Assembly: GCF_013414345.1 (NCBI RefSeq)
Contig: NZ_CP058670.1
Span: forward strand, 1,860,001 to 1,924,000
DNA from: Microcella indica
Lineage (GTDB): Bacteria > Actinomycetota > Actinomycetes > Actinomycetales > Microbacteriaceae
Direction of reading: 5' to 3'
DNA: 64,000 nt
Of the stretch, positions 38,599-46,745 are shown piece after piece. Positions within the stretch are counted from its first letter, which is position 1. Each line of letters begins with the position of its first letter. The notes beneath the pieces were generated by a model. The model ran no database searches. It saw only the letters and a list, made by a program, of their open reading frames with translations, and was not told the DNA's origin. Made by a program: the position numbers and the translations under genes.

Positions 38599-38896
38599 GG
38601 CCCCTGCTCAACTCCCGCACGGCATCCAATTGCAGCTGCTTCCGCCCAGGTCCGCACGGTTACGCAACCGCCCACCGGAGTGGGAGGTCCTGCTCAACGG
38701 CAAACGCATCGGCCGGATTGAACAGTGGAGCGTCAGCAGCTCCTCCTCGACCTTCTACCGCGCCACGGCCATCCACCCCCAGACCGGAGAGCCGATCCCC
38801 CTCGAATCCAACACCGACTTTCCCGAACGGGTCGAAAAGGTCGTCGCAGCATGGAACAATCCCGCGCGTTTCGTTCACCGGTCCTCGTGGGAGTGA
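38585..38896 (+). CDS. Hypothetical protein, 103 residues
   Basis: A GTG start (VSTNEAPAQLPHG) preceded by GAGGTG lies inside the previous gene. The central part (WEVLLNGKRIGRIEQWSVSS, then TFYRATAIHPQTGEPIPLES) looks like a compact beta-sheet domain, with a helix near the end (FPERVEKVVAAWNNP). No family is recognised. Coupling to the preceding gene suggests the two act together. Confidence 0.5.
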   Translation: MSTNEAPAQLPHGIQLQLLPPRSARLRNRPPEWEVLLNGKRIGRIEQWSVSSSSSTFYRATAIHPQTGEPIPLESNTDFPERVEKVVAAWNNPARFVHRSSWE

Positions 38897-39040
38897 GTAA
38901 ACCGGCTGGTGCTCAAGTCCCCCGTGTGACGTGCGGTTCCTGCCCGCGCCGGCATCGCAAGCGGGAACGACGGATCCGGGCGTCAGGCCCTGCCAGGACC
39001 GAGCCTGGCTGATCCTGCGAAAGCTGAAGCTGAACGGCGC

Positions 39041-39547
39041 TCATGCATCCGTGGTGCCTGGGGACTCCCGGGTGAGCGAAAAGCGGACGCGTCTGTCTGG
39101 CGTGGTGAGCCAGTGGATCAAGCGACCTCGGACTTCGCGTCGTTCGAGGATCGTTGCATCCTCGATCCACATAAACGCAGTGCCAAAGTCGATGGTTTGC
39201 TGGCCGGTAGCTACCTGAAGAGGAACCTCGACCGCCACAGGACCAGGGATCGTATCGACTTCCGCTGCGAGCTCGAGTCCCAAGGCGTGACCCTCTGGGT
39301 AGGCGGCAATGACGGACTTCCCTTCGAGGAGTGTGGCCGCGCGTCGCCAACTCGCCACCTGCGCATTGGTTGTTGCCGTGAGGTCCGGAACACGGACTAT
39401 CGTGCCGGTGTGCTCTTGCAGTCTCGCGAGGGCGTCGACGGGAACTGCGATCGCATCGAGAAGCTCGCGGATCTCCAGAGGGAACTCGACGCCCCAATTC
39501 GGATCGGTGCTCGCACTGCGTGCTGGAGCGCCAGTGGAGTCCCACAT
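39041..39547 (-). pseudogene. 3' fragment of an unrecognised gene cut by IS256
   Basis: About 168 codons read from the insertion-sequence edge (the first codon outside happens to be ATG, giving MWDSTGAPARSAS). The product is a plausible soluble protein (PLEIRELLDAIAVPVDALAR, then LQEHTGTIVRVPDL, then DFGTAFMWIEDATILERREV) with no known motif. No ribosome site precedes it. It lies in the same orientation as the nuclease-like gene on the far side of the insertion, so it may be that gene's detached 3' part. Family unknown. Confidence 0.55.
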
Positions 39548-39560
39548 AGTGGTGTAACGC

Positions 39561-39605
39561 ACGGTGGTCGCGCACGTCGTTGCTGACGTGGACGCGGTCA
39601 CCGTG
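39561..39605. repeat. 45-nt palindrome inside the IS256 left end
   Basis: CACGGTG (39561–39567) pairs with CACCGTG (39599–39605). Inner CGCG/CGCG and ACGTC/GACGT pairs complete a long stem with a short loop. In the right end the matching outer and inner repeats are separated by only GC, so the left end carries this hairpin as an extra block. It could act as a barrier to transcription entering the transposase gene. Confidence 0.6.
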
Positions 39606-39652
39606 TGATCCTTCGAGAAGTCTCTTACCTCCACTCGAAAGGCATCAACACG

Positions 39653-40900
39653 ATGACCGCTCCACACATTGTCGACCCTGCGACCGTTCTGGGTGAAGCC
39701 CTCTCGGAGGCGTCGCCGGATTTGATGAGGCATTTGCTGCAGACCATGATCAACGCCCTGCTGTCCGCTGATGCCGACGCTGTGGTCGGCGCCGAGTGGG
39801 GCAAGCCCAGCCCTGATCGGGTGACGCACCGCAACGGCTACCGGCACCGTGACCTGGACACTCGCATCGGCACGATCGATGTCGCGATCCCGAAACTACG
39901 ATCGGGCACCTACTTTCCGGAGTGGCTGCTGGAGCGCAGGAAACGCTCCGAGGCGGCTCTGATCACCGTGATTGCCGACTGCTACCTCGCCGGGGTGAGC
40001 ACCCGGCGGATGGACAAGCTGGTGAAGACTCTCGGCATCAACGCTCTATCGAAGTCGCAGGTCTCGCGGATGGCTGCCGAGCTCGACGAGCAGGTTGCCG
40101 ACTTCCGGCACCGGTCTTTGGTCGAGGCGGGCCCGTTCACGTTCGTGGCTGCCGACGCTCTCACGATGAAGGTTCGCGAGGGCGGCCGGGTGGTGAACAC
40201 GGTCGTGCTGATCGCCACCGGGGTCAACGGCGACGGCCGCCGGGAAGTCCTCGGCCTGCAGACGGCCACGAGCGAGACCGGGTCGGCGTGGAATGCGTTC
40301 TTCGCCGACCTCGTCGCCCGCGGGCTCACCGGCGTGCAGCTCGTCACCAGTGACGCGCACGCCGGCCTGAAAGACGCGATCGCAGCGAACCTGCCCGGCG
40401 CCACCTGGCAACGCTGCCGCACCCACTACGCGGCGAACCTGATGAGCGTGACCCCGAAGAGCATGTGGCCGGCGGTGAAGGCGATGCTGCACTCCGTCTA
40501 TGACCAGCCCACCGCCTCCGACGTCCACGCCCAGTTCGATCGGACCCTGGATTACGTCGCCGAGAAGCTCCCCGCGGTCGCCGAGCACCTCGATACCGCT
40601 CGGGCCGACATTCTCGCCTTCACCGAGTTCCCCAAAGATGTCTGGTCGCAGATCTGGTCGAACAATCCCAACGAGCGCCTCAACCGCGAGATCCGCCGCC
40701 GCACCGACTCCGTGGGCATCTTCCCCAACCGCGACAGCGTCATCCGCCTGGTCGGCGGCGTTCTGGCCGAGCAGACCGACGAGTGGGCAGAGGGGCGCCG
40801 CTACTTGGGCCTGGAGGTCCTGGCACGCTCCCGCATGCGGGTGCTGCCCAACAACGGAGACGAGGTGGTCGCCGACACCTTCATCGCGCTCAGCGCATAA
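39653..40900 (+). CDS. IS256 family transposase
   Basis: A 415-residue DDE transposase of the mutator/IS256 type. The start MTAPHIVDPATVLGEALSEA is followed by RVTHRNGYRHRDLDTRIGTI. The catalytic core has FVAADALTMKV with the first Asp, VTSDAHAGLKDAI with the second, WQRCRTHYAANLM, and SNNPNERLNREIRRRTDSVG with the Glu. The length is normal and the gene looks intact, so the element may still be mobile. The ATG at 39653 is preferred over an in-frame start at 39605 that lies in the terminal repeat. Confidence 0.95.
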   Translation: MTAPHIVDPATVLGEALSEASPDLMRHLLQTMINALLSADADAVVGAEWGKPSPDRVTHRNGYRHRDLDTRIGTIDVAIPKLRSGTYFPEWLLERRKRSEAALITVIADCYLAGVSTRRMDKLVKTLGINALSKSQVSRMAAELDEQVADFRHRSLVEAGPFTFVAADALTMKVREGGRVVNTVVLIATGVNGDGRREVLGLQTATSETGSAWNAFFADLVARGLTGVQLVTSDAHAGLKDAIAANLPGATWQRCRTHYAANLMSVTPKSMWPAVKAMLHSVYDQPTASDVHAQFDRTLDYVAEKLPAVAEHLDTARADILAFTEFPKDVWSQIWSNNPNERLNREIRRRTDSVGIFPNRDSVIRLVGGVLAEQTDEWAEGRRYLGLEVLARSRMRVLPNNGDEVVADTFIALSA

Positions 40901-40916
40901 AGCGAAGGATCAGCCG

Positions 40917-42164
40917 TTACACCACTTCCAGGGACTTGACCGGAGCGCCTTTACGCCGCACCCTGACCGTGTTCGGGGATGCCGCTGATGAGATGAACGC
41001 CAGAGCATCGCGCACCCCCAGAGCTGGCTGGTTCGAGTAGTCCCCGAAGCGGAACTGTCGCTTGCCTCCTTCAGACGGTGCGTAGCGGTCCTCGACAGTG
41101 AACACGTTGTTCCTCTGCCGGAGCACCACACGGATCCCCTTCGAGCCCTCACTCCGCTCGATACGGGTCACCTCTGTCGATGCGATCACCTCACCCTCCG
41201 GGGTATAGCTCTCAAGGATGAGATCTGGATCAGCACCGACGTCGTCGCCGAGCGAGACAACCTGCATCGCCGCGTCCTTCAGCGGCCCGCCGAGCCCTCC
41301 AGGAGCGTCGATGCTGCCGGCGAAAGCGCCTCGCGGAGTCACGAATGGCGTACCGAAGTCAACAAAATCCTGAACAGCTGCAGCCAAGTCGGAGTCCCGC
41401 TCCGCGGTCACTGTTCCCGATACGATGATGGGTCGTTCCGTTGCCGACGCGGCGCACCTGGCGATCACGTCCACTGCCTGCCAACTCTTCCCTGGGCCGT
41501 CAGAGTGAATCCAAGTCATCATGAGGTTCGGACGGTCGACCGCCCCGGGTAGTTGCCCGTCCCCCATCCGGAGTTCGTACTTGTAGTGGGGATCCCCCTC
41601 CAAGACTGTGAGCGCCTTTGCCAACCGGGACGAAACGGTCGGGACATCCAGAGCCTCGTTCGCTTCGTAAGGAGCGAGCAGCGCAACGACCACTTGGTAC
41701 GCCTCTTCGATGCGGCTCTTCCCGCCCTCCAAGTAGCAATCGATGACCTCGGGATACTTCGCGGCGAGGGCGTCAATGTATGTCAGGCCATGCCAGACGA
41801 CAGTATGCGAGCCGCCGTCGTCCAGGCCACGAAGCCAAGACTCGGCTTCGGGTGTTGGGTCCCATGGCGTGACTAGGTGCCACTCCTCGACGTTGAGTGC
41901 TTCCCAGCGTGGGTCTGACTGAAGACGAGACCACGACTCCTCGACCCTGTCCTGCTGATTCGCCGAGAGCGGTTTCGTGTAGCGCTTGACCTGGTAGACG
42001 ACGTCACCCCCGTCTGCCGCTGCCCCTCGGTCAAGGATGTCCACCCCGCCATCACCCCTCGATGGCGTTATGCGTACGGAGTTTGGGTGCTCCCGATTGA
42101 TGAGCATCGCGACAACTGCCTCAATGTCGTTGCCCTCATACCGTTCCCACGCAATGCGCGTCAT
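40917..42164 (-). CDS. PD-(D/E)XK nuclease-domain protein, C-terminus altered by IS256
   Basis: A 415-residue protein. The first 110 residues look like a Mrr-type restriction-endonuclease fold, with GDGGVDI near residue 38 (Asp42) and VVYQVKRYTK near 56 (Gln58, Lys60), which is the D...QxK core of PD-(D/E)XK enzymes. The remainder includes helices around 155–200 and a beta-rich C-terminal region, and I do not recognise it. The last codons (Val-Val-stop) lie inside the IS256 right terminal repeat, so the natural C-terminus is probably lost. It is divergent from the HEPN-like gene, and a role in restriction or phage defence is inferred. Confidence 0.7.
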   Translation of the reverse strand: MTRIAWERYEGNDIEAVVAMLINREHPNSVRITPSRGDGGVDILDRGAAADGGDVVYQVKRYTKPLSANQQDRVEESWSRLQSDPRWEALNVEEWHLVTPWDPTPEAESWLRGLDDGGSHTVVWHGLTYIDALAAKYPEVIDCYLEGGKSRIEEAYQVVVALLAPYEANEALDVPTVSSRLAKALTVLEGDPHYKYELRMGDGQLPGAVDRPNLMMTWIHSDGPGKSWQAVDVIARCAASATERPIIVSGTVTAERDSDLAAAVQDFVDFGTPFVTPRGAFAGSIDAPGGLGGPLKDAAMQVVSLGDDVGADPDLILESYTPEGEVIASTEVTRIERSEGSKGIRVVLRQRNNVFTVEDRYAPSEGGKRQFRFGDYSNQPALGVRDALAFISSAASPNTVRVRRKGAPVKSLEVV

Positions 42165-42376
42165 CGATTCCCGCTCTCATCGTCCACGGCGCTGGCGCCT
42201 ACCCACACCATGAGGTCACGCTAGCGGGGCTCCGCAGGGCCCGGGCCGAACGGCACCCACGGCCACGAGGACCCAACACCGGGTCAGGCTCCGTGTCTTG
42301 TGAGCTCGTGCGCGGTTGCGAACTGAGTCAAGAAGCGCGCCTACGCGGTTCACCTTTGGTGCACTAGGTTCCAGAT

Positions 42377-43042
42377 GTGAATGAGCACGCAAAGCCGCAG
42401 TCGCCGCCCACAGGAAGTCGTAGGTTCCTAAGTCCTCATGAACGCAGCGTCGTCGTGGATACGAAATCCACGGTCGAACTTCGCGATCTCGCAAGCTACG
42501 CCCGGGATCTGGAACTCGCCGCTGAGTATCTTCGGCACTACCTTGCGGGCGACATTGAGGAGGACGCGAACTACGCATCGCCCCTTGACGCAATGGCGAT
42601 GATGGCGATCGTCATGTATGCACGCACCTTCTCCAAAGGCGTGCGCAGTGCCGCGGGGCCGGACCTTAGCCAGCTCAGTCCGGATGAGACGGAGCTTCAC
42701 CAGTACATCCTTGATGTGCGAAACAAGTATCTTTCCCATTCGGTGAATGGGTTCGAGCACGTCGAGGTAGTCGCATTCCTCACCACGTCCACACCCACGA
42801 AGCGGGCGATCACCGGCATCGGGAACGTTCACACTTCGCTGAGCCGCATGGACCGCAAGTCTGCCGAGGCTACTCTGGCCCTGTGCGATCGTCACTCCGC
42901 AGCACTACAACGCAGGATGCAAGCGCTACACGTGAGAATCACCAAGGAACTCCTTGCGCTCGGTGTGACCGCCGTCTATGAGTTGCCTGATCACACTGAC
43001 CCGCGGATTGACCAGAGCGCAGCACGCAGGCGGCGCAAGTAA
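42377..43042 (+). CDS. Hypothetical protein with RNxxxxH (HEPN-type) motif
   Basis: A 221-residue soluble, mostly helical protein. Helices such as ASYARDLELAAEYLRHYLAG and MAMMAIVMYARTFSKGVRSA are followed by ELHQYILDVRNKYLSHSVNG. There Arg115-Asn116-x4-His121 fits the R-polar-x4-H signature of HEPN ribonucleases found in toxins and defence systems. I did not recognise a closer family. The start is GTG at 42377 without a clear ribosome site, and the true start may be a few codons away. It is divergent from the nuclease-like gene with a 212-bp gap. RNase activity is inference from the motif. Confidence 0.6.
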   Translation: MNEHAKPQSPPTGSRRFLSPHERSVVVDTKSTVELRDLASYARDLELAAEYLRHYLAGDIEEDANYASPLDAMAMMAIVMYARTFSKGVRSAAGPDLSQLSPDETELHQYILDVRNKYLSHSVNGFEHVEVVAFLTTSTPTKRAITGIGNVHTSLSRMDRKSAEATLALCDRHSAALQRRMQALHVRITKELLALGVTAVYELPDHTDPRIDQSAARRRRK

Positions 43043-43096
43043 CCAAGGAGCAGCATCCATACGAGGTGCCAAGAGGCCACGGGTGGCGCGGGCAGA

Positions 43097-43166
43097 AGAT
43101 GATCACCGATTTGATGGCGCCCCCGGACTCCGAGTCCTCGAATGCCTGCTGATGTCGTCGAACTCA
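43097..43166 (-). pseudogene. Degenerate copy of alcohol dehydrogenase 3' end
   Basis: About 70 bp match the last codons of the intact dehydrogenase gene (44201–44271) with roughly nine in ten bases identical, in the same orientation. One base is missing relative to the intact gene, so the frame is lost. Nothing of the rest of the gene is present. Together with the intact copy it brackets the folP fragment as a direct repeat. Confidence 0.8.
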
Positions 43167-43298
43167 AGAGCCCGCGCTGCGCGACCGGTCTGGCTGGCGA
43201 CGCGACCGCGTAGGCTCGCAACATGGCCGTCCATCGTGATCGCGTCGCGCAGCACCCGCCGAGATCGTGATGCATTCGACGAGCGAAAGGCGGCTGTC

Positions 43299-44096
43299 GT
43301 GACGCTGGTCATGGGCATCGTCAACGTGACCCCGGACTCGTTCAGCGACGGCGGCCGGTACCTCAACGCGGACGCCGCGATCGCACACGGCCGCGCCCTT
43401 CGCGCAGCCGGAGCCGATCTAATCGATGTGGGCGGCGAGTCGACCCGGCCCGGTGCGCAGCGGGTGGCTCCTGCGCTCGAGCAGGACCGAGTGCTGCCTG
43501 TGGTGGCCGCCCTCACGGCCGACGGCGCGATCGTGAGCATCGATACCGTGAACGCCGCGACCGCTGCGGCGGCCGTCGCGGCGGGCGCGCGCATCGTCAA
43601 TGACGTCTCGGCTGGCCTCGCCGACCCCGAGATGCTCCCGGCCGTAGCGGCAACCGGCGCCGACATCATCCTGCAGCACTGGCGCGGGCCGTCCTCCGAC
43701 ATGTACGCGCAGGCGACATACGGTGATCTGGCGCGCGAGCTGGTCGCCGAGCTCGACGGCCGCGTGCGCGCCGCGGCCGAGGTCGGTATCTCGCCCGATC
43801 GTGTGATCGTCGACCCCGGGATCGGCTTCGGAAAGCGCGGCGCGCAGAACTGGCAGGCGCTGCACGCTCTCGACCGGATCATGGCACTCGGACCGCGCGT
43901 GCTGGTCGGCACGAGCCGCAAGCGCTTCCTGGCGGACGCGCTCGGCGAGGACGCGTCCGAGCAACGCCGCGACCTCGCCACGGCGGTGACGAGCGTGCTC
44001 GCCGCGCAGGCCGGGGTCTGGGCCGTCCGCGTCCACGATGTGATCGCGACACGCGATGCGCTTTCGGTATGGCAGCGGTGGGAGAACGCGACATGA
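43299..44096 (+). CDS. folP: Dihydropteroate synthase
   Basis: A 265-residue TIM-barrel enzyme that joins p-aminobenzoate to the pterin in folate synthesis and is the target of sulfonamides. Family motifs are intact: VMGIVNVTPDSFSDGG at the start, DLIDVGGESTRPGA near residue 50, VSIDTVNAATAAAAV, RIVNDVSAGLADPEM, VIVDPGIGFGKRG and LVGTSRKRFL. The GTG at 43299 follows AAAGG at a good distance, and longer frames cross the dehydrogenase remnant. It is of ordinary actinobacterial type and lacks the altered loops of mobile Sul enzymes. It overlaps the folB fragment (ATGA), so it was cut from a folate operon. Confidence 0.92.
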   Translation: MTLVMGIVNVTPDSFSDGGRYLNADAAIAHGRALRAAGADLIDVGGESTRPGAQRVAPALEQDRVLPVVAALTADGAIVSIDTVNAATAAAAVAAGARIVNDVSAGLADPEMLPAVAATGADIILQHWRGPSSDMYAQATYGDLARELVAELDGRVRAAAEVGISPDRVIVDPGIGFGKRGAQNWQALHALDRIMALGPRVLVGTSRKRFLADALGEDASEQRRDLATAVTSVLAAQAGVWAVRVHDVIATRDALSVWQRWENAT

Positions 44097-44200
44097 CCGA
44101 GCGGATCCTGCTTACCGGCATCCGCGCCACCGGCCATCACGGCGCGCACGGCCGCAATCTTCCCTGCCGTCCTCCAGCGGGTGTGGGACTCGCGCTCTAG
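44093..44200 (+). pseudogene. folB: Dihydroneopterin aldolase, N-terminal remnant
   Basis: A 35-codon frame beginning at the ATGA overlap with folP. MTERILLTGIRATGHHGAHG matches the start of FolB, but after about 20 residues the homology ends and the frame stops at 44200, in the 3' end of the convergent dehydrogenase gene. This is the scar of the recombination that placed folP here. Confidence 0.8.
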
Positions 44201-45297
44201 TAGATGATCACGGGTTTGATGGTGCCCCCGGACTCGGAGTCCTCGAATGCCTTGTTGATGTCGTCGAACTCGTAGGTACGGATGAGCTTGTCGAACGGGA
44301 AATCGCCCTTCTCGTACATTCGGATGAGCTTCGGGATGTACAGCTGCGGGACGGAGTCTCCCTCGACGACGAGACTGAGTTTGAGGCCGGTGAGAAGGAG
44401 AGTGCCGATGTTGAACGGTGCCTCCGTACCCAACGGTGCGGCGCCGACGAGCGCACCGTGCCCGCGAGTCGCCAGGGAGGCCAGCATCTGGGGGAAGACG
44501 TCTTTGACGCCCGTGGAGTCGAGAGCGAAGTTGACCCCTTCGCCGCCGGTGATGTCACGAATAGCCTCCACCGGGTTGGTGTCCCGGGAGTTCACGGCAT
44601 GGGTTGCACCCAGCTCGCGGGCGAACTCCAGGCGTGACTCGACGATGTCGACCACGATGACTGTGGTCGCACCTGATGCGATGGCCGCGAGCATTCCTGC
44701 CATCCCGACAGCGCCGGTACCGAAGATGGCGATGGATGAGCCTGGTCCGGGCTGAAGAACGTTGAGGACGGCGCCGGATCCGGTCTGAATGCCGCAGCCG
44801 AGAGGACCGAGAATCTCTAGCGGGACGTTCTCGGGGACTTTGACGACGTTCCTGGCGATGACGTTCGTCACGGATGCGAACGAGGACTGACCGAAGAAGT
44901 TCGAGGAGATCTCGCCGTCGTGATCTGTGAACATCTTGGAGCCGTCGGGACGCGAGCCTCCGAAGTTCAGCGGGTAGAAGTCGACGCAGTACGCCGGGTG
45001 CCCGTCGACGCAGTGGGCACAAGCACCGCACGCGGCCGGCGCCAGGACGACGTGATCGCCCGGTGCGACGGTGGTGACGCCCGCTCCCACCCGCTCCACG
45101 ATGCCGGCACCCTCGTGCCCGAGGACGGCGGGCAGCGGCGTCGGGTACCACTGGTCGCGCACGATCGCGTCCGTGTGACACACGCCGGATGCGACGAGTC
45201 GAACTTGAACCTCGTCTTCGCGAGGTTCATCCAGGTCGAGTTCTCGTATCTCGAGCGGGGTGTGGGGCGCCGTCGCGACAGCAGCACGAATCCTCAT
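44197..45297 (-). CDS. Zinc-dependent alcohol dehydrogenase (aryl-alcohol type)
   Basis: A 366-residue medium-chain dehydrogenase. The catalytic zinc site includes Cys40 (VASGVCHTD) and LGHEGAGIVERVG, and the structural zinc loop is CGACAHCVDGHPAYC. The Rossmann motif is IFGTGAVGMAG, with an Asp (IVVDIVESR) that favours NAD. The sequence is of the aryl-/benzyl-alcohol dehydrogenase type, and the nearby benzaldehyde-type dehydrogenase and catechol genes fit that. The ATG at 45297 has AGAGGA upstream. Its stop codon touches the folB remnant on the other strand. Confidence 0.9.
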   Translation of the reverse strand: MRIRAAVATAPHTPLEIRELDLDEPREDEVQVRLVASGVCHTDAIVRDQWYPTPLPAVLGHEGAGIVERVGAGVTTVAPGDHVVLAPAACGACAHCVDGHPAYCVDFYPLNFGGSRPDGSKMFTDHDGEISSNFFGQSSFASVTNVIARNVVKVPENVPLEILGPLGCGIQTGSGAVLNVLQPGPGSSIAIFGTGAVGMAGMLAAIASGATTVIVVDIVESRLEFARELGATHAVNSRDTNPVEAIRDITGGEGVNFALDSTGVKDVFPQMLASLATRGHGALVGAAPLGTEAPFNIGTLLLTGLKLSLVVEGDSVPQLYIPKLIRMYEKGDFPFDKLIRTYEFDDINKAFEDSESGGTIKPVIIY

Positions 45298-45441
45298 TGA
45301 TTTCCTCTTCTGCAGGTGCGGTGCCGCGGTGCGGCGATCCTCGATCAGACTGCGGAAGTGGTCTGGTGTCCTCATGAGCGCGGGACGGATCACGCGATCT
45401 GGTCTACATCGACCACTCTCGCAACACGCTACGCAGAGCGC

Positions 45442-46740
45442 CTAACTCGCTGAATGACCGGATTCGTCTGCGTTGATACGTTCCCGATCCGAATCGGGTG
45501 CGCTGCTGTCGCGGAGGTCTCCTTCACCGGCGATCGTGCCCGATTCTCGATACCGTGCGGCGAGCTCGCTGCGTGAGCGGATGCCGAGTTTCCCGTAGAT
45601 GCGGGTGAGGTGGTACTGGACGGTCTTCGCCGAGATGTAGAGCTCGGAGGCGACCTCCCGGTTCGACTTCCCGTTGGCGACGAGGCCCGCGACAAGACTT
45701 TCCTGCGAGGTGAGCTCCAGATCGGGTTGTCCTCCACGCTGTGCCCCGATTCCTGCCGCGGCAATCTCCCGGTCGCATCGCTCGATGTAGCGTGTTGCTC
45801 CAAGTCGCGCGAACAGCTGCCGGGCCGACCACAGTGCGGTGTCGGACTCGCGTCGCTTGCCGGCACGTCGGAGGGACTGGCCGTAGGCGAACCACAGACG
45901 CGCCCGATCCACCTCCAGCGGCAGCCCTTCGATGCTGTGCAACGCGTCCTCGAACGTTCGCCGCGCATCCTGTATCTGACCCTGCGCCGCATGCAGTCGC
46001 CCGAGAGGCAGCCCCAGCCGGGCGAGCGAGACGATGTCGCCGCGGCGTTGAGCCAACGCGATCTGCGGCTCCAGGAACGTCTGCGCCTCCTCGAGGCGAC
46101 CCTCCATGACGAGCGCATTCGCGTATATGTCACCCCAAGGCCAGAAGCCGGGTTCGTTGACAGGGTCGTCGGGTGCGCGGTCGGCCAGCGGCGAGAGCGT
46201 GCGCACGACGCCGCGGTAGTCGGCGGAGGTTTCGGCCGCGCTGGCCCGCGCGATCAAGCTCGGCAGCTGCATCACGAGGTAGTCGGTCGACACGCTCGAG
46301 CCGCGTTGCAGGCTCGCAACAGCTCTTTCGTCGTCGTTGCGCATGGCGTGGATCTGGCTGATCGTCCACTCCAGAAGCGGCACGAAGAAGGCCATCCCGG
46401 AGTGCTCGACGATCTCGAGGCCGCGGCGTGCGATGTCCAAGGCGTGATCCCAGTCCCCCACGAGGAACAGCACCCGCGCTAGCCACGCGTGCGCCCAGGC
46501 CGAGATGCGCAGCGAGCCGCCGCCAGCTCAGGGTCGCTCGCCGGGTCCACGGTTCGCCACGCACGAGACAACCTGGCGTCCGCCTCGGCCGGCTGACCTT
46601 GCACCACGGCAAGGTATCCGAGGACGGCATCGTGCAGCGTGGTCTCCCGAAGCCGGTCGACCTGCGGGAGGAGGTCTCGCGCGGCGAGCGTATCGCCGGC
46701 CGCGACGAGCGCGTCGATGGCTCTCACCCGTCGCTCTTCC
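45442..46740 (-). pseudogene. LuxR-family (LAL/TPR type) regulator, frameshifted and 5'-truncated
   Basis: The 3' part (to about 46500) encodes TPR-like helices (LFLVGDWDHALDIARRGLEI) and a C-terminal LuxR helix-turn-helix (LVANGKSNREVASELYISAK, then TVQYHLTRIYGKLGIRSRSE). Upstream, the same protein continues in a different frame (VRAIDALVAAGDTLAARDLL, then VVQGQPAEADARLSRAW). The frames join near 46510–46520 by a one-base shift. At about 46740 coding stops where GMC-oxidoreductase sequence begins on the other strand. The N-terminal half with any ATPase domain is missing. The gene is unlikely to make a working regulator. Confidence 0.8.
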
Positions 46741-46745
46741 TTCAG

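Larger units (their letters stand above)
39548..40926 (+). mobile_element. IS256-family insertion sequence
   Basis: A single transposase gene lies between 12-bp perfect inverted repeats, AGTGGTGTAACG (39548–39559) and its complement (40915–40926). A second inner pair, TGATCCTTCG, lies at 39606–39615 and 40903–40912. The total of 1379 bp fits the family. No clear 8- or 9-bp target duplication was found outside either proposed end, so the exact ends may be off by a few bases or a deletion may have followed insertion. Confidence 0.65.

Noticed and set aside
39530-40945. Target-site duplication for the IS256 element
   Set aside because: The 8–10 bases outside either proposed end do not match directly; only a short inverted similarity (AGTCCC/GGGACT) was seen.
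43226-43280. Possible folE remnant just upstream of folP (short ATG frame MAVHRDRV)
   Set aside because: Folate operons often have folE before folP, but only a handful of residues could match and the frame ends after about 15 codons. Too little to call.
43299-44096. Mobile sulfonamide-resistance (Sul-type) dihydropteroate synthase
   Set aside because: The loops around NVTPDSFSDGG and GGESTRPGA are of the normal sensitive-enzyme type, without the changes known in Sul proteins.
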